Below, piece after piece: positions 1-6,785 of a stretch of 42,298 nucleotides of DNA (positions are counted from its first letter, which is position 1; each line of letters starts with the position of its first letter). The notes below the pieces were generated by a model that saw only the letters and a list, made by a program, of their open reading frames with translations, did not search any database and was not told where the DNA came from. Both the position numbers and the translations under genes were made by a program. The stretch is from Methanolobus psychrotolerans (GTDB lineage: Archaea > Halobacteriota > Methanosarcinia > Methanosarcinales > Methanosarcinaceae): contig NZ_MBKP01000024.1 in NCBI RefSeq assembly GCF_002243045.1, forward strand, positions 1 through 42,298, read 5' to 3'.

Positions 1-230
1 AACACTCTCTTTGCAGTAACTCCTTTCATAATCTTAACAATATCAGTAGGTGCTATGAATGGTTGTGTAGATATGAAAAGATGGATATGTTCAGGCATGA
101 CTTCAAGTTCAAGAATTTCCCATTCCTCAGAATCAGCAATTGTTCTTATTTGGTCATCAAGAAATTCCTTTAATTCATCGTTCATAACCTGTTTTCGATA
201 TTTAGTACACCATACAATATGATACTTCAT
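1..230 (-). pseudogene. tnpA: IS200/IS605-family TnpA (Y1 transposase), partial
   Basis: Reading the minus strand from 230 gives MKYHIVWCTKYRKQV, followed by an EHIHLF segment, the HUH (His-x-His) metal-binding motif of IS200/IS605 Y1 transposases. The frame is open to the window edge, so the catalytic tyrosine lies outside. The first ATG sits inside the 18-bp inverted repeat of the neighbouring IS4-type element. TnpA proteins normally have about ten further residues before KYHIVW, so I infer that the 5' end was cut off when that element arrived and that the present ATG is accidental. Family assignment is confident from the motifs. Functionality is doubtful. Confidence 0.8.
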
Positions 231-245
231 GTGTCATCGGTTAAG
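228..245 (+). repeat. Left terminal inverted repeat of the IS4-family element
   Basis: The sequence CATGTGTCATCGGTTAAG is an exact inverted match to 1734-1751. Similarity stops immediately inside the repeat on both sides. Confidence 0.85.
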
Positions 246-365
246 AAATAAAACGATTTTCATGATGCTGTTTTTCTAATATCAGCGATTCCTACTGGGA
301 TTCTATCCCAAGCTTAGATATTTATATACTCGACTGCCTTTATTTTATTGTCTGAGGGGACAACA

Positions 366-1737
366 ATGACAAACGATCCACAAATTATTGAGAAAAACCT
401 TTGTAGTATTTTCTCTCCTGATTGGCTACGCCAAACTGCTCACGAAACAGGTCTTGTCAAACGGGAACGAAAAATCGATCATGTGATAATGTTTTGGGTT
501 CTGACCTTGGGATTTGGTGTTCGGCTTCAACACACTTTGGCCAGTCTGAAACGTAGTTATGAAAAAGCAGCTACTCAGAAATTAAGTGATGGTAGCTGGT
601 ATGAACGTTTTACTCTTGAACTGGTAGCATTTCTGAGAGCTTGTGTTATGCATGGGATCGAATAACTTGCTCAAGAACATTTCATAGTTGTTGGCAATAG
701 AGCACCCATGATAATGTGTTATGCATGGGATCGAACAACTTGCTCAAGAACAGAACAAACATCTATCAGAGAAACTCTCTCAATTTGAAGATGTACTTAT
801 CCAAGATAGCAGCATTGTTCGTCTACATAGCTCATTATCTGAAAAATGGCCTGCAGCACGGACAAGAACAATAGCTGCAGGTGTAAAAGTAGGATTACTG
901 GTTAGTGCAGTAGCCAATGGACCGAAAAATGTAGCTCTCTATGCTGAAAGCACTAATGAATTGAAGACATTGCATATGGGACCATGGATCAAGAATAGAA
1001 TCCTCCTCATTGATCTTGGATTCTATAAGCATCAACTATTTGCAAGGATACAGGATAACGGTGGTTATTTTGTGTCCAGATTGAAGAAAAACGCTGATCC
1101 ACTGATTGTCAACGTTAACAGTATCCATAGAGGCCGAAGTATCGATGTCAAGGGAAAATGTATAAGTGAAGTTTTACCACATCTGAAAAGACAGGTTCTT
1201 GATGTAGATGTGGAAATTTCTTTTAAACGTCGAAGCTATAACGGCAAGCAGAAAAACGATACTGAAAAGTTCCGATTGATTGCGATAATGAATAAAGAGA
1301 CAGAGGAATATCACACATACATCACAAACATTTCATCGGATGTACTGGATTCAGAAGACATTGCAAAACTCTATGGAGCCAGATGGGATATTGAATTGGT
1401 ATTCAAGGAACTCAAAAGCAGGTATGCAATGGATGTTGTAAATACAACCAATCAGAATATTGTTGAAGCATACATATGGATAGCAATACTGACACTCATT
1501 GTTAGTAGAAGGATATACACAATTGTAAGAAGCCACAATGAAAAAGAGATGAAGTTAAGGTATACACAACTGCGATGGAGCACGATATTCTCAGAGAATG
1601 CTAATGATCAACTTCGATCAATTTTAAAATATTGTGGAATAGAAATGTCACTTGAGATGTTTATGGAAGTATATTCGAGTCAAGCACTAGATCCACATGT
1701 CAATAGACAACGATTTAGAGATGAATGGTGGGCTTAA
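366..1737 (+). pseudogene. IS4-family transposase, disrupted by a 73-bp internal duplication
   Basis: The frame starting at ATG 366 (preceded by GAGGGG) stops at 663-665. A second frame resumes at 721 and runs to 1737. Residues MHGIE are encoded twice, because 642-679 is repeated at 715-752 with one substitution that turns CAA (Gln) into the TAA stop. Removing 73 bp (642-714) restores a single frame of about 432 residues, the normal size for IS4 transposases. The downstream part has the DDE core: an aspartate in DVLIQDSS, one in LLIDLGFY, and the IS4 signature Y-(2)-R-(3)-E-(6)-K in YGARWDIELVFKELK. This copy should not make active transposase unless the duplication is a sequencing or assembly artefact. 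Confidence 0.85.
642..752 (+). repeat. 38-bp direct repeat pair within the transposase
   Basis: Copies lie at 642-679 and 715-752, with one mismatch (t663 against c736). They are separated by 35 bp that belongs to neither half of the transposase frame. The 73-bp offset is not a multiple of three, so it both frameshifts and introduces a stop. Confidence 0.9.
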
Positions 1738-1751
1738 CCGATGACACATGT
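1734..1751 (-). repeat. Right terminal inverted repeat of the IS4-family element
   Basis: This is an exact inverted copy of 228-245. It contains the transposase stop codon at 1735-1737. The ppcA reading frame on the minus strand runs into it. Confidence 0.85.
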
Positions 1752-2400
1752 ATTTACACGAAAGGGTGCTAGCAACATGACCAAATGTCAATGCAGAATC
1801 AGATTTTCCAATAAATATTCTGTACTTTTCAAATTTATCATTTAGCTGATCCTGGCAGCCAAGGATTGCATTGGAAATAATATCTTTTGCATTCAGAAGA
1901 CATGGTACATCTTCAATTAAAGGTATTATATGCGGAGGTTCCATTTCGAAATTGAACTCTTTTTTTGCCAATTCACTTACGTCTATCATATGTTGCTGTG
2001 CCTCTACGATCTCTTTAATTGTACTTGTCATGGGATGTACCAATTCAGAGATTGCCTGAAAATCTGAATATTCATAGGCATTATAGTTAGCTTCAGCAAC
2101 AGACATCATAACCATAAGTTGTCTGAATCTGTTTTCGTGAACTGCGCTTGGTGCTCTGGGGGTAATGAATGCATCCTTACCAGGAATAAGTCCGGTTTCT
2201 TCAATGATCTTTGATACAATCTGAACATTTTGATGATATGGTGTGGTCTTCCCCTCATAGTCAGGCATGTATTCATCGCAACCATATTTTGTGATAGCTT
2301 CAACGGATTCTGTAATCTCTTCCTGGGTTGAGATGTACTTTGACACTGAATCCGGATGCTGTGTACACATCACTTTTGGAAAATCAATATTTAATGTCAT
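1752..2400 (-). pseudogene. ppcA: Phosphoenolpyruvate carboxylase (archaeal type), truncated by the IS
   Basis: Archaeal-type PEP carboxylase converts PEP and bicarbonate to oxaloacetate. The N-terminus (FPKVMCTQHPDSV), the GCDE...YEGKTTPYH segment, the LVHPMTS segment and the late FIGKSDSALTFGHVAS segment match this family. Only about 216 native codons remain of the roughly 480-530 expected. The frame then enters the right end of the IS4 element and closes with about 20 foreign residues. The start at 2400 has AGGTGTGA upstream. The promoter carries a tandem 10-bp motif (2416-2435) shared with the purine genes. The missing 3' half is not on the other side of the IS inside the window, which suggests rearrangement rather than simple insertion. 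Confidence 0.85.
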
Positions 2401-2415
2401 ATTTGAATCACACCT

Positions 2416-2435
2416 AATATGAATAAATATGACAA
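2416..2435 (-). promoter_or_regulatory. Two tandem 10-bp operator-like units, ppcA promoter
   Basis: On the plus strand the units are AATATGAATA and AATATGACAA. On the gene strand they read TTGTCATATT-TATTCATATT, lying between the likely TATA box (TTTTAAAT, around 2440-2447) and the ppcA start at 2400. They match the unit found at purE, purC and the purC scrap. Confidence 0.5.
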
Positions 2436-2511
2436 ATTATTTAAAATTATGGGAATATATGAGTATTGTGCGTGGTTTATGACAGATGAGAACATCAATC
2501 TGTTTAAATAT

Positions 2512-2541
2512 ATTGTCATATATTTAAATATACTTTCATAT
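2512..2541 (+). promoter_or_regulatory. Phased 10-bp operator-like units, purE promoter
   Basis: ATTGTCATAT at 2512-2521 and ACTTTCATAT at 2532-2541 are exactly 20 bp apart, with the TATA-like ATTTAAATAT between them. The purE ATG is at 2565 with AAAGGTGA upstream. A further related half-site (TTATGACAGAT) lies near 2478. Confidence 0.5.
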
Positions 2542-2564
2542 TAATAAATAAAAAAGGTGAACCG

Positions 2565-3045
2565 ATGACTGATGTAACAGTAATACTCGGAAGCAAATCA
2601 GATAGAGATGTAGCCAAAAAGACGATTGAAATTTTTGATAAATTCGATGTTGAATATGCAATTACAGTCGCATCAGCACACAGAACACCCAGCAGAGTAA
2701 TTGAGATAATCCAAGAAGCTCATGAAAATGATGTAAAGATCTTCATAGCTGTCGCAGGGCTCGCAGCACATCTTCCTGGTGTGGTGGCAAGCACACACGA
2801 CAAAACCAGTTATCGGAGTTCCTGTAAATGCTGAACTTGACGGAAATGATTCTCTGCTCTCTATTGTTCAGATGCCTCCAGGTATTCCAGTTGCATGTGT
2901 GGGGATTGGAAGAGGAGACAACGCAGGAATTCTAGCCGTTCAAACAATGGCAATTAATAACAAGGAATTGGAGATAAAGTTGGCAGATTATAGAAGAGAA
3001 CTTGCTGAAAAAGTAGAAAGGGATGCTCTAAGCTTATTTGAATAA
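2565..3045 (+). pseudogene. purE: PurE (AIR carboxylase / N5-CAIR mutase), +1 frameshift
   Basis: PurE acts on carboxylated aminoimidazole ribonucleotide in purine synthesis. The first frame has the family motifs GSKSD near the N-terminus and SAHRTP, and runs correctly to [12 protein letters not shown]. It then goes out of frame at one extra base near 2793, within a GCACACACG stretch. The +1 frame continues as [17 protein letters not shown] and [11 protein letters not shown] to the natural end at 3045. Ignoring the extra base gives a normal PurE of about 159 residues. Everything else is well conserved, so this is either a very young lesion or a sequencing error. The start at 2565 follows AAAGGTGA. 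Confidence 0.88.
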
Positions 3046-3062
3046 ATTCCAGCGTTTTCTAA

Positions 3063-3300
3063 ATTATGTCCAGGCGCTTAACAATCATAGTTGTTGATGT
3101 TGGACATTCAATGTAATTCTTAGGTATGTCATTACGTTCTAGTATCTTAAACCAATATTCTGCCAACTTACAAGTAATTTCACCCTTTTCGTGATATTCT
3201 GATTTCTTTTTACCGTCAAAGACAGTTACTCTATCATTGAATTCAAAAAGAAGTGTTTCATTTGAGTATCCATAGATATTCTTTGTAATACCAATGCTTT
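3063..3300 (-). pseudogene. purC: purC-derived fragment (SAICAR synthetase scrap)
   Basis: The minus strand encodes TKNIYGYSNETLLFEF, then DRVTVFDGKKKSEYH, EKGEITCKLAEYWF and IECPTSTTMIVKRLDII. It aligns without gaps to residues of about 14-88 of the intact purC, at a constant spacing of 3428 bp (3063 corresponds to 6491). DNA identity is high over about 220 bp and fades beyond about 3290. It has no start codon and stops right after RLDII. It is the remnant of a second purC copy, next to purE and convergent with it. Confidence 0.85.
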
Positions 3301-3319
3301 AGCAGCCACCTGTATTTTT

Positions 3320-4195
3320 TTATGGTGATCGGTCATTAAGCAGGGCATCTAATTTTTCATCCATTTTATTGAGGCGATCAATGATATTTTCCTGCTTTCC
3401 TTTTTCAGCCAATTTATTATAGGCAGGATATTCATTCACCATTTCTTCTTTCATCTCATCCATACTATTAATGACCACTCCGATTGCAAAATTAAGAACT
3501 ATTAATCCACCAATTAATACAAAGGATGTGAAAAATAATGCTGCTCCAATAGGAGATGCGGATGGATTCGTGCATTCCAATCTTGCGCCTTCATATCCAT
3601 ATTGATCGCATCCATACATGTTAATATACATGACATCGGTCCAGTCTTCAAAAGTGACCATTCGAAAGAGTGTCAGCAAAGATGTTTGCAAATTTTCAAA
3701 ATGAATTGGATCATTTTCTGAAAATGCAAAGGTTGCCATCACTGCATAGATATAAAAAATAATTCCAAGCAACAGAAAAACATGGATCATGGAAGGAATA
3801 CTTTTTAATAGGGCCCCTACAATTAATCTCATCTTAGGTATTGTTGTGATAAGTCTAAAAACCCGTAAGACTCTTAAAAGCCTTAACACCGGTAAAAATG
3901 AGCCTCCCAACGGGAGAAGGACGCCTACGACAATTATAAAATCAAATACGTTCCAAGAGTTTTTGAAATACTGAAGAGGGCGTGGCATTTCAGAAGCAAT
4001 TTTGAGTATTGCCTCAATTACGAATATTATTATAATTAATGTGTCAAGGGCTGTGATAAGATCATGGTGCTTTGCAGAGAAATCAGGATAAGTCTGCACC
4101 CCAACCAATATTCCTGCTAAAATGATAATAGATATTATAAACACTTCAAAATATTTGTGAGTGACTATTTTCTTAAGGTTGTCGAATGTTACCAT
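3320..4195 (-). CDS. Voltage-gated cation channel, single-domain six-TM type
   Basis: The 291-residue protein has six predicted membrane segments. S4 carries arginines every third residue (R105, R108, R111, R114 in LPVLRLLRVLRVFRL), which marks a voltage sensor. A pore loop with selectivity filter TFEDWTD (181-187) precedes S6 (about 215-245), and the C-terminus is a short charged helix, probably a coiled coil for tetramer assembly. It resembles bacterial NaV-type homotetrameric channels. The filter has acids where NavAb has TLESWSM and the engineered CavAb has TLDDWSD, so calcium permeation is plausible (inference). Two cysteines after the filter (C196, C208) could form a disulfide. The gene is isolated between two purC scraps. 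No good Shine-Dalgarno precedes the ATG at 4195. Confidence 0.85.
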   Translation of the reverse strand: MVTFDNLKKIVTHKYFEVFIISIIILAGILVGVQTYPDFSAKHHDLITALDTLIIIIFVIEAILKIASEMPRPLQYFKNSWNVFDFIIVVGVLLPLGGSFLPVLRLLRVLRVFRLITTIPKMRLIVGALLKSIPSMIHVFLLLGIIFYIYAVMATFAFSENDPIHFENLQTSLLTLFRMVTFEDWTDVMYINMYGCDQYGYEGARLECTNPSASPIGAALFFTSFVLIGGLIVLNFAIGVVINSMDEMKEEMVNEYPAYNKLAEKGKQENIIDRLNKMDEKLDALLNDRSP

Positions 4196-4216
4196 TTTAT
4201 CCCAATATTTGCAATG

Positions 4217-4244
4217 ATTTATTTATTTATTTATTTATTTATTT
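4217..4244. repeat. Tetranucleotide microsatellite (ATTT)7
   Basis: Seven perfect ATTT units begin 22 bp upstream of the channel gene start (AAAT on the gene strand). This is the only such tract in the window. It lies in the leader or promoter, where copy-number change would alter spacing rather than reading frame. Confidence 0.9.
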
Positions 4245-4339
4245 GAGGGGCAGAACAATTATCTGTGGAATCAGTATTTTTCCTTTTTCTGCTCCACAAA
4301 GATGTTTACCTGGCCAGTAAAAGATCATATTGCAGGCAG

Positions 4340-4385
4340 CTGTTTCATAAATCTCCTTTGCTTTTCCTGATTATGCATATTCCAT
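4340..4385 (-). pseudogene. purC: purC N-terminal scrap with in-frame stop
   Basis: Read from ATG 4385 the minus strand gives M-E-Y-A-stop-SGKAKEIYET, the characteristic start of SAICAR synthetase (the intact copy has FSGKAKDIYEKS), with TAA at the fifth codon. After the threonine codon the similarity ends and no purC sequence follows. The upstream region looks like the purC promoter, with a TATA box (about 4421-4430) and three tandem 10-bp units (4431-4460). Together with 3063-3300 this suggests a second purC copy split by the segment that carries the channel gene. Confidence 0.6.
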
Positions 4386-4430
4386 GTTATTTTTACCATG
4401 GCAGTTTGATGCAACTCAAAGTTTAAAAAT

Positions 4431-4460
4431 ATTGTCATATATCGTCATATATTGTCATAA
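4431..4460 (-). promoter_or_regulatory. Three tandem 10-bp operator-like units, purC-scrap promoter
   Basis: On the plus strand ATTGTCATAT, ATCGTCATAT and ATTGTCATAA follow one another without spacing, immediately upstream of a TATA-like TTTTTAAAC on the gene strand. The orientation and position relative to the TATA box match those at the intact purC. Confidence 0.55.
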
Positions 4461-5638
4461 AATGGTCATTGTTTGGTCCTTGCTATAATGGTACTTTTTT
4501 CCTGCAATCCATGCAGCTCCAAACTTGGCAATGATCGTAGCGCCTATCATCCAGAATCCCAAGATGAGCTGATTTCCCCCTTCAAAGAAAGGATGAATAT
4601 TTGTAAGTATTCCCACTGAAAGAAGGAAAAAAGGTATGAACAGTACGTTTCCGGCAAACTCTATTCTATTCATGGGAGGAATGGTATTTGGAATTAGACG
4701 GTTAAGCAGAAGGCTGGCAAGGAAAGACCCAATAATAGGTTCGTTCCCGGCAATTTCTGCAAGATATGCAAGTATAAACGCTATAGCCAACACAAAAAGA
4801 AATTCAAAATAACTCTCATCTGTAAGTTTACTGAAAAACCATCGTGCAATACGAGGAACAATAAACAACGATCCTACAAAGAAAACGACCAACCCGAAAA
4901 GCAACTTCATCCAGAAGAACATATCAAGCCTCCCCTCAGTGAAGAAACCACAACAGCCAGGACCATCAGGGTCAGTGTATCAGTAAGTAAAGTAGCCCCA
5001 ATTGCAGCAGTAATGTCCTCATTGTTGACAATACCAAGCTTCTTGATAACCGAACATGTAAGTAAGGTTTGTGAAGCAAATACGGAAGCGAAAAGGAGGG
5101 CTTCAGTGAAAGACAGACCCAATACTTAATATCATGCAGCCGTCCCTGCAACCTGTGGAATTAAAAATGATAATGTACCAAAGACAAAGACCAGGCTCCG
5201 ATCTATCTTCTCAATGAACTTGTTAATATTTATCTCCAGTCCTGCTATAAACATCAGGTAAACAAGACCAATTTCGCCAAGAAGCACAATGGTCTCTCCC
5301 TCTCAAGTATATGCAAAGCATTGGGACCGATTAATCCTGACTTCCGCCTTTTTAGGCGCATACGCGTCTCTTGATGCGGAAATATGTGCTTATATTTTAC
5401 AACATTATTCCGTTTGGCAAGAAGTAAAAATCAAATTCTAGTGGCGTTTTCTATTTGCATCTCCTGCTGATATGCGCTTAAAACTTGGGAACTCAGGATT
5501 AATGCACCGGCAAGAATTACACATTATCCCCGGTAATCTTAGTTATTTGAATAGAAGAGGTGCTATAAGGAAAATAAGCATCGACAACGCAAAGATCAAT
5601 ACAGACTCATGTAGAGGGATTGATGGGAATATGCTCAT
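4455..5638 (-). pseudogene. Cation:proton antiporter (CPA2/KefB-like), decayed
   Basis: Pieces of one membrane antiporter are read in order on the minus strand: PLHESVLIFALSMLIFLIAP from ATG 5638, [63 protein letters not shown] (to 4922), and MFFWMKLLFGLVVFF... to KDQTMTIL (stop at 4455). Lesions include a stop (TAA after LLFK), a frameshift before VILAG, a 161-bp insertion at GALI/GPNAL, a frameshift after LERE, two stops before GLSF (TGA and TAA), and a frameshift before MFFWMK. The 3' end runs straight into the purC-scrap promoter, so the C-terminal half is gone. It lies 30 bp downstream of a small regulator gene. Family is confident; subfamily is not. Confidence 0.8.
5336..5496. mobile_element. 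MITE-like insertion in the antiporter pseudogene
   Basis: A 161-bp non-coding segment interrupts the antiporter frame exactly between G-A-L-I and G-P-N-A-L. GATTAAT occurs on both sides (5329-5335 and 5497-5503), as expected of a 7-bp target duplication. Deleting the insert and one copy restores GALIGPNAL in frame. The ends (5337-5362 and 5471-5496) are imperfect 26-bp inverted repeats, identical at 20 positions, beginning CTGA and ending GCGCATA. It contains no reading frame of note. These are the features of a non-autonomous miniature element. I do not recognise its parent family, and I saw no second copy in the window. Confidence 0.75.
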
Positions 5639-5667
5639 TCTCTGCAATAATCAACGCATATTTGTGA

Positions 5668-5955
5668 TTAAAAATATTTATCTTCCATTTTCTGCAATAC
5701 TTTCTTCCCGAGATCAGTTACAATATATTTCTTCCATGTTGACTTATCGGGGGTTAAACACACAATTAAATTTTTATATTCCAGTTCTTTCAAAGCACGG
5801 CTGATATTTTGAGTTGACCTGTTCGTTTCATGAGCAATATCTGAAGCTGTGATAACATTATGACTTCGCATAGATTTCATAAGAATAAGACGTCGATCAA
5901 CAGTTATTAGCCATATAAGCAGCTCATCAATTGAATTCTCTTTCGGATCTTGCAT
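5668..5955 (-). CDS. Small winged-helix transcriptional regulator
   Basis: The 95-residue protein is a single winged-helix domain. ITASDIAHETNRSTQNISRALKEL is a helix-turn-helix with recognition helix, and LIVCLTPDKSTWKKYIVTDLGKKVLQ gives the wing and final helix, as in archaeal MarR/ArsR-like regulators. The gene starts 30 bp after the purC stop and ends 30 bp before the antiporter pseudogene start, so the three were probably one transcript. GAAGGTAT precedes the ATG. The frame is intact although its downstream neighbour is ruined, which suggests a retained role. A possible role is control of the adjacent purine promoters (speculative); the older role may have been antiporter control. Confidence 0.8.
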   Translation of the reverse strand: MQDPKENSIDELLIWLITVDRRLILMKSMRSHNVITASDIAHETNRSTQNISRALKELEYKNLIVCLTPDKSTWKKYIVTDLGKKVLQKMEDKYF

Positions 5956-5985
5956 TGTGATACCTTCAAATGTGAGTTTTCAATA

Positions 5986-6753
5986 TCATATATTTGTCTT
6001 TTGGATTTTGTTAAAAATTTCCCTATATGCAAGGCTCAGATCACCAATATTCTTCCTGAACACATCTTTATCGAGGCTTTTTATAACCCCCTTTTCAAAT
6101 TCTTCCATTTTCCAAAAGCGACATCCATCTGGAGTTCCCACTTCATCTGCAAGAATTATTTCGCCACTAGAAGTCCGTCCATACTCCACTTTAAAGTCTG
6201 CTAATATTATGTTACTGTTAGCCAGTTCCTGGACCAATATTTCATTAATGTTTTTTGTTATGTTAGTTATAGTTTTTATTTCTTCTTTGTTTAGCCAGCC
6301 ATTGGATATTATTTCATCTATATTTACAGGCCTGTCCACAGCTTCAAATTTTGTCGTGAATTCAATCATTCCATTGGGTATCGCTGAACCTTCGATTGGT
6401 TTCGCACCTTCCGGAAGCATTATATCTCCTACTTCATAACGCCGTAAGAGGGATCCTGCCACGAAATTTCTCCAAATTACTTCTACAGGTATTATGTCCA
6501 GGCGCTTAACAATCATACTTGTTGATGTTGGACATTCAATGTAATGTGTAGGTATGTCATTATATTCTAATATCTTAAACCAATATTCTGCCAACCTACA
6601 AGTAATTTCACCTTTTTTGTGATATTCTGATTTCTTTTTACCGTCAAAGGCAGTTACTCTATCAGTAAACTCAAAAAGGAGAGTATCGATGGATTTTTCA
6701 TAAATATCCTTGGCCTTCCCAGAAAAAATGTATGCTGTTTTTTCTTGTTGCAT
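5986..6753 (-). CDS. purC: Phosphoribosylaminoimidazole-succinocarboxamide synthase (SAICAR synthetase)
   Basis: PurC joins CAIR and aspartate with ATP to make SAICAR in purine synthesis. The 255-residue protein has the family features: GKAKDIY near the N-terminus (glycine-rich ATP loop), DGKKKSEYHKKG, ECPTSTSMIVKRLDIIPVEVIWRNFVAGS, an ILADFKVEYG segment, and the ADEVGTPDGCRFW segment near residue 210. Length is typical of the short prokaryotic form. The TATA box (AATATTTAAATT, about 6774-6785) leaves almost no leader and no Shine-Dalgarno is visible, so the mRNA may be leaderless. Two 10-bp operator-like units lie just upstream of the TATA box. This is the only intact purine gene in the window. 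Confidence 0.95.
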   Translation of the reverse strand: MQQEKTAYIFSGKAKDIYEKSIDTLLFEFTDRVTAFDGKKKSEYHKKGEITCRLAEYWFKILEYNDIPTHYIECPTSTSMIVKRLDIIPVEVIWRNFVAGSLLRRYEVGDIMLPEGAKPIEGSAIPNGMIEFTTKFEAVDRPVNIDEIISNGWLNKEEIKTITNITKNINEILVQELANSNIILADFKVEYGRTSSGEIILADEVGTPDGCRFWKMEEFEKGVIKSLDKDVFRKNIGDLSLAYREIFNKIQKTNI

Positions 6754-6785
6754 ACTCTATTAAATCAGACTCATAATTTAAATAT

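Larger units (their letters stand above)
228..1751 (+). mobile_element. IS4-family insertion sequence
   Basis: The element is bounded by perfect 18-bp inverted repeats, CATGTGTCATCGGTTAAG at 228-245 and its reverse complement at 1734-1751, about 1.52 kb apart. It encodes one DDE transposase read rightward, whose stop codon lies in the right repeat. A small hairpin (TGGGAT/ATCCCA, 296-310) sits ahead of the transposase, where many IS elements carry structures that block outside transcription. The left flank is an IS200-type tnpA and the right flank is ppcA. The bases just outside the two ends do not match, so no target-site duplication is visible. The outer CAT/ATG of the repeats could be chance flank identity. 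Confidence 0.85.

Noticed and set aside
5472-5804. A 110-codon plus-strand frame opposite the winged-helix regulator.
   Set aside because: It runs antisense through the MITE end, the antiporter N-terminus and the regulator gene, has no motifs and no ribosome site; the minus-strand proteins are clearly recognisable.
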